From contig JACKIL010000006.1 in assembly GCA_020638525.1 (NCBI GenBank), positions 155,001-203,426 of the forward strand: DNA of 48,426 nucleotides. The letters are read 5' to 3'. Made by a program: the position numbers and the translations under genes. A model generated the notes under the pieces. It was not told the origin of the DNA and did not search any database. It saw only the letters and a list, made by a program, of their open reading frames with translations. Shown in pieces: positions 42,518 through 48,426 of the stretch. Positions within the stretch are counted from its first letter, which is position 1, and each line of letters begins with the position of its first letter. Source of the DNA: Caulobacterales bacterium. Its GTDB lineage: Bacteria; Pseudomonadota; Alphaproteobacteria; Caulobacterales; Parvularculaceae.

Positions 42518-42533
42518 TTAACGCGGCGTTAAC
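42518..42533. promoter_or_regulatory. Candidate CtrA box upstream of ftsZ
   Basis: TTAACGCGGCGTTAAC at 42518-42533 contains TTAA-N7-TTAA exactly. It lies 72 nt before the ftsZ start. Two GANTC (CcrM) motifs flank the gene side: GACTC at 42451-42455 and GATTC at 42491-42495. In Caulobacter ftsZ is controlled by CtrA and by methylation with GcrA, so the arrangement fits. Confidence 0.65.
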
Positions 42534-42654
42534 GAACGCGATGAAACGCAGGTTTTTTGGGGGTTTTCGCGTCGCCATCTTCATCGGCGCCGACGATCCG
42601 CCACCCCTTCCGTCTCAAACGTTTCCGCCCTCATGCGCGCTTCAATCGGCGCGC

Positions 42655-43953
42655 TTAGAAATTCTGTCTCAGCCACTGGCCGACGCTTGCGATGACGCCG
42701 CCGCCGATCGCGCCGAAATGCGGCGTGGGGGCGCCATGCGCTGCGCGGTCTCCCGATTTGTTCTTCGCCGCGAGCTGGATGAGCCCGGCGCAAACCGAGA
42801 ATTGAGGACTTGTCGCAGCGTCTGGTGCGCCGGCGAGCGGCGATGGACGGCCAAGGCGGGCTTTCAGCCCCAAGACTCTTTCAGCTGTTTCGCGCGCGCC
42901 GACAAGCAGACTTCCGCCGCCTGTCAGCACGACGCGGCGCACGCGATGGCGCGCGCTCGCATCCGCCGGCATGCGCTTTTCGACAAGCTCGAAAATCTCT
43001 TCGAGGCGCGGCGCGATGACGGCGGAGATTTCGGCGCGCGAGACGCGCACGATGTCCCTCGCCTCACCGATCTGTTCGATATCGACGAGCTTGTGCTCGT
43101 CGCCCGCGCCGACAAGCGCTGAGCCGTAGAGCGTTTTCACGCGTTCTGCGAATTTGATCGGCGCGCCGAAGATTTGCGCGATATCGCGCGTAATGTGGTC
43201 CCCGCCGACGGGAACGCCGCCGCAATCGATGAGCGCGCCGCGCTCATAAACGGCGTAATCCGTCGAAGCCGCGCCAATATCGATCAGGACGACGCCGAGT
43301 TCCTTCTCGTCTTCGAGAAGCACCGCTTCGCCCGCCGCGTAAGGCGCGGCGGTGATTTCTTCGATGCGCAGCGCGCAGCGCTCGGCGATCGATTCAAGAT
43401 TGGCGATCTGGCTTTCGCGAACGCCAACCCCGAGGATCTCGGCGGAAAGGACGCCGCCCGCTAGACCGATCGGGTCGGTTCCCATCTCTTCGCCATCGAC
43501 AGAATAGCCGATCGGCAAGGCGTGGATCATCCGGTAGCCTTCGGGCGCGGCCGCGCGCGTTCCCTGGCGCAGACAATCGGCTATATCCTCGCGCGTCACG
43601 CGCCCGCCTTCGACGTCGAGATCGACGCCGACCCGGCGGCAATGAAGGGAACGCCCGCCGATCGCCGCGTAAACGCCCCTGATGCGTTCGCCGGCGAGTT
43701 TCTCCGCGGCTTCGACAGCGCCGCGCAGCGCGACTTCAGCAGAAAACGAGTGCGAGGCGCCGCGTTCGCGCAAGGCCCCGCCCTGACGGCCGACGCCGAT
43801 GATCTCCGGCGCCCATTCGCCGTCAGCCGTCGGAATGAGATAGGCGATGAGGCAGACAGCGCGCGAGGAGCCGATATCGATCGCGGCGATCAGATCGCCG
43901 TCTTTCGACGAGCGAGCTCCGCGTCCGGTCGAGATCCTGCTTCTTTGAACCAT
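42655..43953 (-). CDS. ftsA: Cell division protein FtsA
   Basis: A 432-residue actin-like protein tethering FtsZ to the membrane. It shows the actin-fold phosphate motif IAAIDIGSSRAVCLI, VVLIDIGAASTDYAVYERGA, and the SHS2/1C insertion. It ends with a short amphipathic helix (VGQWLRQNF), the membrane-targeting sequence. Located 208 nt upstream of ftsZ and 80 nt after ftsQ. Confidence 0.96.
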   Translation of the reverse strand: MVQRSRISTGRGARSSKDGDLIAAIDIGSSRAVCLIAYLIPTADGEWAPEIIGVGRQGGALRERGASHSFSAEVALRGAVEAAEKLAGERIRGVYAAIGGRSLHCRRVGVDLDVEGGRVTREDIADCLRQGTRAAAPEGYRMIHALPIGYSVDGEEMGTDPIGLAGGVLSAEILGVGVRESQIANLESIAERCALRIEEITAAPYAAGEAVLLEDEKELGVVLIDIGAASTDYAVYERGALIDCGGVPVGGDHITRDIAQIFGAPIKFAERVKTLYGSALVGAGDEHKLVDIEQIGEARDIVRVSRAEISAVIAPRLEEIFELVEKRMPADASARHRVRRVVLTGGGSLLVGARETAERVLGLKARLGRPSPLAGAPDAATSPQFSVCAGLIQLAAKNKSGDRAAHGAPTPHFGAIGGGVIASVGQWLRQNF

Positions 43954-44033
43954 GTCCCCTTCGCGCCTTGCACATCCATTGCGCGGGCAATCGATGCGCC
44001 GTTCGGGCGGTCAAATCAATCCGTAAACGTCAT

Positions 44034-44891
44034 TTATCCGGCAGTTTCTTCGGCGAGCGCGCCGCGTTTGCGGACAACCATGCGTTCCGGATCACGAAGG
44101 TCGATATATTCGAGCGGCTGGTCAAGTATTCCGCTCGTTTCCTGCAACGTTGCGAGCGCGTCGAGAGAGTCAGCAAACCCCTCATCCGGCAGGCGCAAAT
44201 CAACGCCGTTCCTGAGCCGCACATTCCACCGCCGCTCACCGACGCGCACGAGCGCAGATGTCATTTCGGCAATGTCGGGATGATGCGCGAGCGCCTGCAG
44301 GATTCCGGAGGCCGCATCCGGCGCGCCAGCGCCGACGATGAGCGGCAGGTTCGAATATTCATAGGCGCCGATTTCGCGAATGATGGCGCCGTCAATGTCG
44401 ATCAGGTGCAAAGCGCCGGACATCTGCCAGACGGCGGCGGGCGAGCGCTCGCGGATCGAAACATGGATCGTATTCGGCAGGAGCCGGCTCACCGACGCAA
44501 CGCGCACCCAGCCAAGCTCTTCGATGCGCGCGCGCGCCTGATCTGCGTCAAAACTGAGGATCGAGGCGCCGAGGATCGGCCCGATCGCGCCTTCAAGCTC
44601 GTCGCTCGCAGTCTGCGTGCGGCCTTTCAGGGTGATGCGGCGGATTTCAAAACCGGCCGCGACGGCGCCGGCGTCCGCCGCGCGCGCCATCTTGTCCGTC
44701 AGAATGCCGACATAGCCGCCCGCCCAGAGGATCGCGCCGGCGCTTGCGAGGATAACAATGACGCCCGCGACGCCTGCGAGCGCATATTGCTGAATGAACT
44801 CGCGCGCGGCCTCGATCGGCGACGGACCCGATGAGCGCGACTTGCGCGCATAGGTCTTCGACTTGCCTTTCGACTTCTTCACCTTTGACAT
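44034..44891 (-). CDS. ftsQ: Cell division protein FtsQ
   Basis: A 285-residue bitopic divisome protein. A Lys/Arg/Ser-rich cytoplasmic tail (KVKKSKGKSKTYARKSR) is followed by one membrane span (YALAGVAGVIVILASAGAIL), a POTRA domain (RRITLKGRTQTASDELEGAI) and the FtsQ beta domain. The start at 44891 follows TGGAGGA; the frame to 44942 is not needed. Its start lies 13 nt inside ddl. Confidence 0.93.
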   Translation of the reverse strand: MSKVKKSKGKSKTYARKSRSSGPSPIEAAREFIQQYALAGVAGVIVILASAGAILWAGGYVGILTDKMARAADAGAVAAGFEIRRITLKGRTQTASDELEGAIGPILGASILSFDADQARARIEELGWVRVASVSRLLPNTIHVSIRERSPAAVWQMSGALHLIDIDGAIIREIGAYEYSNLPLIVGAGAPDAASGILQALAHHPDIAEMTSALVRVGERRWNVRLRNGVDLRLPDEGFADSLDALATLQETSGILDQPLEYIDLRDPERMVVRKRGALAEETAG

Positions 44892-45799
44892 GAAGCGTCC
44901 TCCACCATCCAGGCGCAGAGTTCGGGGAAGGAAATGCCGCAATAGGCGGCCTGCTCCGGCGCGAGCGAAGTTCCCGTCATGCCGGGCTGGGTGTTGATCT
45001 CGAGGAAATAGAGCTGCTCGCCCTTCGCGCTTTCGTCATAGCGGAAGTCGGAGCGTGAGACGCCGCGGCAGCCGAGCGCCTGATGCGCCTTAAGCGCGAG
45101 CGCGAGGCAACGCTCGGTGATCGCGCCCGGCACTTCAGCCGGAAGGACATGCCGCGATCCGCCGGCGGCGTATTTCGCTTCATAGTCGTAGAAGGCGAGG
45201 CTCGTCGTGATTTCGGTGACGCACAGCGCGCGATCGCCCATCACCGCGACGGTGAGTTCGCGGCCTGGAATGAATTTCTCGACGAGCACTTCCTCGCCGA
45301 GCGACCACTTTTCGCTGTTGAGTTCGGCAGGCGGGCGATTGTCGCCCGCGCGCACGATGAAAACGCCGACGGAAGAGCCCTGCGCATTCGGTTTGATGAC
45401 GTAAGGCGGCTCCATCACATGGCCGCCCGCCGCCTGAACGCGGGAAACGATGCGCCCCTCCGGCGAGGGAACGCCCGCATCGCGCAGGACGAGCTTGGTG
45501 CGCTGCTTGTCCATCGCGAGCGCCGACGAAAGCACGCCTGAATGCGTGTAGGGAATGCCCATCACTTCGAGGAGCCCTTGCACGCAGCCGTCTTCGCCCC
45601 ACTGCCCGTGAAGCGCGTTGAAGACGGCGTCGGGCCGCGCGGCGGTCAACTGATCGGCGAGATCGCGGCCCGCGTCGATTTCGACGACTTCATAGCCGGC
45701 GGTTTTCAGCGCCTTTGCGGCCTGCGCGCCCGAATTCAGCGAGACTTCGCGCTCTGGCGACCAGCCGCCTTTGAGGACTGCAATTCTTCTAAATTTCAC
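44879..45799 (-). CDS. ddl: D-alanine--D-alanine ligase
   Basis: A 306-residue ATP-grasp enzyme forming the D-Ala-D-Ala dipeptide for peptidoglycan. N-terminal VLKGGWSPEREVSLNSG, the HGQWGEDGCVQGLLE loop, PYVIKPNAQGSSVGV and the metal site FLEINTQPGMTGTSL are present. It overlaps murB by 4 nt upstream and ftsQ by 13 nt downstream. Confidence 0.97.
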   Translation of the reverse strand: MKFRRIAVLKGGWSPEREVSLNSGAQAAKALKTAGYEVVEIDAGRDLADQLTAARPDAVFNALHGQWGEDGCVQGLLEVMGIPYTHSGVLSSALAMDKQRTKLVLRDAGVPSPEGRIVSRVQAAGGHVMEPPYVIKPNAQGSSVGVFIVRAGDNRPPAELNSEKWSLGEEVLVEKFIPGRELTVAVMGDRALCVTEITTSLAFYDYEAKYAAGGSRHVLPAEVPGAITERCLALALKAHQALGCRGVSRSDFRYDESAKGEQLYFLEINTQPGMTGTSLAPEQAAYCGISFPELCAWMVEDASCQR

Positions 45800-46716
45800 G
45801 CCGGCTCTCCAATCCTACGAATTTCCCAGCGCAACTCCACGCCCGTTTCCTTAAGAACGTCTTTCCTGAGACCCTCGACGAGCGTTTCAATGTCGGTCGC
45901 GGTCGCTTTTCCGCGGTTGATCATGAAATTGCAGTGCTGTTCGGAGACTTGCGCGTCGCCGACGACGCGGCCCCTGCCCCCGACCTTGTCGATGAGCTGC
46001 CATGATTTGAGGCCGCCAGAAAGCGCGAGGTCAGGATTGGCGAAGGTCGACCCGCCGGTCTTTTCGCGGATCGGCTGCGAGGCTTCGCGGCGCTTCATGA
46101 TGTCGTTCATGCGCGCCTCGATAGCGGCGGGCGCGTCCGCATGGCCCTTGTAGAGCGCTTCGACGAAGATGATCCCCTCGCCCGCGCCGCAATGGCGGTA
46201 GGAGAATTTCATCTCTTCATTCGTGAAGACTCGGCGATGGCCGTCGCGGTCATAGCCGACGGCCTCGACGAGAATGTCTTTCGTCTCCTGCTCATAGGCG
46301 CCGGCGTTCATCGCGAGCGCGCCTCCGATCGTTCCCGGCACGCCGCGATAAAATTCAAGCCCCGCAACGCCCGCGCGGCCGGCCGCTTTCGCAACCTGCG
46401 CATCGAGCGCGGCCGCGCCTGCGCGCACGCTCGTCCCCTCGACGCTCACATGCGCGAAAGGCGCGCCGAGCCGGATGACAACGCCGCGAAACCCGCCATC
46501 GCGCACAAGCAGGTTCGAGCCGACGCCAACGGGATAAACCGGAACGCTCTTCGGCGTCTTCTTCAGGAACTCGGAGAGATCTTCTTCATCCGCCGGCGTG
46601 AAGAGCACGTCCGCCGGACCGCCGACGCGAAACCACGTGATCGCCGACATATCCGCGCGCTCGACATAACGCCCGCGGACAGGGGGGAGATCTGCGGCGG
46701 CGACTGGCTTCGCCAT
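45796..46716 (-). CDS. murB: UDP-N-acetylenolpyruvoylglucosamine reductase MurB
   Basis: A 306-residue FAD enzyme completing UDP-MurNAc. FAD-binding TWFRVGGPADVLFTPADEED, GVGSNLLVRDGGFRGVVIRL, and the catalytic region YRHCGAGEGIIF and GSTFANPD (Ser-containing proton donor) indicate type I or II MurB. The frame runs to 46896, but that part is the palindromic repeat element; the start is ATG at 46716 (MAKPVAAADLPPV). It overlaps ddl by 4 nt. Confidence 0.95.
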   Translation of the reverse strand: MAKPVAAADLPPVRGRYVERADMSAITWFRVGGPADVLFTPADEEDLSEFLKKTPKSVPVYPVGVGSNLLVRDGGFRGVVIRLGAPFAHVSVEGTSVRAGAAALDAQVAKAAGRAGVAGLEFYRGVPGTIGGALAMNAGAYEQETKDILVEAVGYDRDGHRRVFTNEEMKFSYRHCGAGEGIIFVEALYKGHADAPAAIEARMNDIMKRREASQPIREKTGGSTFANPDLALSGGLKSWQLIDKVGGRGRVVGDAQVSEQHCNFMINRGKATATDIETLVEGLRKDVLKETGVELRWEIRRIGEPA

Positions 46717-46745
46717 TATGCGCCTGCCTTCGAAGTCGCGCGCGT

Positions 46746-46888
46746 TCCTCCCCCGTTTACGGGGGAGGTGGCCCGAAGGGCCGGAGGGGGGAACGGTATT
46801 TCCGATATCGCAACGGTGATGAGATGCGGGGCCGCAGCAGCCCCCTCCGTTCGCTTCGCGGACACCTCCCCCGCTTTGCGGGGGAGGA
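46746..46888. repeat. Composite palindromic repeat element (B)
   Basis: In the murC-murB gap. The left unit has the hairpin CCTCCCCCG-TTTA-CGGGGGAGG (46747-46768) followed by GGCCCGAAGGGCC-type and CGGAGGGGG; the right unit (46841-46888) is an inverted near-copy ending in CCTCCCCCGC-TTT-GCGGGGGAGG (46865-46887). This head-to-head pair has the look of an alphaproteobacterial intergenic repeat family. Confidence 0.65.
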
Positions 46889-46924
46889 AGAGGCATGCGT
46901 TTGATGACGCGCCATCAAGCATCG

Positions 46925-48352
46925 CTACCCCTTCACCTTCTTCAGCACATCGGCGAGATTGTTCGCGTGCTTCGTGATGTCTCCCGCGCCAAGGCAAACG
47001 ACATAGTCACCGCGCTCTGCGATTGCGGCGATCTCGCGCGGCAAGGCGTCGAATGACGACAATGGACGAACATCGCGGTGACCGCGCGCGAGCGCGCCGG
47101 CGACGAGCGCATCGCGATTGACGCCTTCGATCGGCGCTTCGCCTGCCGTGTAGACATCCGTGACGAACACAATGTCGGCGTCGTTGAAGCAGGAGCAGAA
47201 ATCATCGAAGAGATCGCGCAGGCGCGTGAAGCGATGCGGCTGGACGACGGCGATCACCTTGCCGCTCGCGACGCTGCGCGCGGCGCGCAAGACCGCCGCG
47301 ATCTCGACCGGGTGATGGCCGTAATCGTCGATAATCGCGACGCCGTTCCATTCGCCAGCACGCGTAAAGCGCCGCTTGACGCCCGAGAACTTTCCAAAGC
47401 CGGATTTGATTGCTTCGTTCGAAACGCCGATGCGCTTGGCGACGATCGCAGCGGCGAGCGAGTTGAGAACATTGTGAACGCCCGGCATAGGCAGACGCAC
47501 GCCGTCGATCCGGTCGATATTGGCGCCGCGCTCGCGGAAGACGATGTCGTAAATGGCGGCGCCGTCTTCAAACGAAATGTTTTCCGCGCGCACATCGGCC
47601 TGCGGGTTAAGGCCGTAAGTGATGAGCCGGCGATCGGTGACGCGGCCGACGAGCGCCTGCACTTCCGGATGATCGAGGCAGACGACGCCGAAGCCATAGA
47701 ACGGCGCATTCTCAATGAAGGTGTCGAAAGACTTCCGCAGCGATTCGAAGCCGCCCCAGTGATCGAGATGTTCGGGGTCGATATTCGTTACGACCGCGAC
47801 CGTGGTCGGCAGACGAATGAACGTGCCGTCAGACTCGTCCGCTTCGACGACCATCCAGTCGCCTTCGCCAAGCCGCGCGTTGGTGCCGTAAGCGTTGATG
47901 ACGCCGCCATTGATGACGGTCGGGTCAAGCTTTCCCTCGTCGAGGAGCGCGGCGATCATCGTCGTCGTCGTCGTTTTGCCGTGCGTGCCGGCGACGGAGA
48001 TCGTCCATTTGAGCCGCATCAGCTCGGCGAGCATGTCGGCGCGGCGCACGACCGGGATGTGGCGCGCGCGCGCAGCCAGCACTTCCGGGTTGTCGCGCTT
48101 GACCGCTGACGAGACGATCACCGCATCGGCGCCTTCGACATTTTCCGGCTTGTGGCCGATGACGATGTCGACGCCCTTCTCGCGCAGGCGCTGAACATTC
48201 GCGCCGTCAGAAACGTCGGAGCCGCGCACTTCATAGCCGAGATTGTGCATCACCTCCGCAATGCCGGACATGCCGATGCCGCCAATGCCGACGAAGTGGA
48301 TGGCGCCGACGCCGAAGGGAAGTTTGATCTTGATCTTGCGGGACTGGCTCAT
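46925..48352 (-). CDS. murC: UDP-N-acetylmuramate--L-alanine ligase MurC
   Basis: A 475-residue Mur ligase attaching L-Ala to UDP-MurNAc. N-terminal Rossmann motif HFVGIGGIGMSGIAEVMHNL, ATP loop GTHGKTTTTTM, and DDYGHHPVEIAAVL are conserved. Its ATG overlaps the murG stop by 4 nt (48349-48352), and the gap before murB holds repeat element B. Confidence 0.97.
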   Translation of the reverse strand: MSQSRKIKIKLPFGVGAIHFVGIGGIGMSGIAEVMHNLGYEVRGSDVSDGANVQRLREKGVDIVIGHKPENVEGADAVIVSSAVKRDNPEVLAARARHIPVVRRADMLAELMRLKWTISVAGTHGKTTTTTMIAALLDEGKLDPTVINGGVINAYGTNARLGEGDWMVVEADESDGTFIRLPTTVAVVTNIDPEHLDHWGGFESLRKSFDTFIENAPFYGFGVVCLDHPEVQALVGRVTDRRLITYGLNPQADVRAENISFEDGAAIYDIVFRERGANIDRIDGVRLPMPGVHNVLNSLAAAIVAKRIGVSNEAIKSGFGKFSGVKRRFTRAGEWNGVAIIDDYGHHPVEIAAVLRAARSVASGKVIAVVQPHRFTRLRDLFDDFCSCFNDADIVFVTDVYTAGEAPIEGVNRDALVAGALARGHRDVRPLSSFDALPREIAAIAERGDYVVCLGAGDITKHANNLADVLKKVKG

Positions 48353-48426
48353 GCCGCGCTCTTTCTGGCGACAGTCGCGACGCCCTCGATGAGATCGGCG
48401 AGCGTTTGCGAAGCCCCATGCCGAAT
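48349..48426 (-). CDS. murG: UDP-N-acetylglucosamine transferase MurG (3' end only)
   Basis: The minus strand reads IRHGASQTLADLIEGVATVA then RKSAA and stop, the short C-terminal helix found at the end of MurG. Only 25 codons lie inside the window. The identification rests mainly on position: murG usually precedes murC, and the TGA overlaps the murC ATG. Confidence 0.7.
   Translation of the reverse strand: MRHGASQTLADLIEGVATVARKSAA

Overview
The window is a GC-rich stretch of an alphaproteobacterial chromosome, most likely from the Caulobacterales/Hyphomonadaceae/Parvularculales neighbourhood. The evidence is a TrcR (DUF1013) cell-cycle regulator, a glycine-route 5-aminolevulinate synthase, the small alphaproteobacterial families DUF1192 and DUF3126, the murG-murC-murB-ddl-ftsQ-ftsA-ftsZ order, and perfect CtrA-type TTAA-N7-TTAA boxes, one of them upstream of ftsZ. 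The genus cannot be named from sequence alone. A perfect 16-bp parS palindrome at 32734-32749 suggests the region lies in the origin-proximal part of the chromosome.

Layout. 1-3056: a rhomboid protease running off the left edge, divergent from a tandem-PilZ protein, a GYF_2 plus SinR/Cas2-like fusion, and a PhoH ATPase. 3218-6217: a single-pass membrane protein, then a minus-strand group (56-aa membrane peptide, DUF1192, DUF3126, a polytopic membrane protein). 6414-9512: a quinone oxidoreductase, TrcR, an SDR with a broken catalytic triad, and a YdcH-like peptide. 9663-14655: ubiX, a second YdcH-like protein, a cupin, a PCu(A)C copper chaperone, cysE, a Nudix hydrolase, a cyclophilin and queF.

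14950-19952 is the most unusual part. A P2-type cation ATPase with an N-terminal HMA-like domain overlaps by 8 nt a MetK-like protein that has lost many catalytic residues. Facing them, with overlapping stop codons, is a two-gene minus-strand unit: an HMA-like membrane protein and a DUF5132-like membrane protein. I propose this as a compact, possibly undescribed cation-transport module.

20130-33398: an RhlE-type helicase, tRNA-Phe(GAA), hemA (ALAS), a secreted protein of unknown function, DUF4286, YegP, UvrD, two tandem GT61 glycosyltransferases, prmA, aminopeptidase P, and parS between convergent genes. 33385-39709 on the minus strand: a DEDDh exonuclease overlapping ligA, then recN, bamD and lpxC. 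39950-40774 is a plus-strand periplasmic protein ending at a strong bidirectional terminator. 40887-48426 is the 3' half of the division and cell wall cluster: ftsZ, ftsA, ftsQ, ddl, murB, murC and the last codons of murG, with several 4-nt or longer overlaps.

Two composite palindromic repeats (35557-35699 and 46746-46888) sit between genes. I see no insertion sequences, prophage genes, CRISPR arrays or rRNA genes. Several very long antisense reading frames are mirror images of high-GC genes and were not called.
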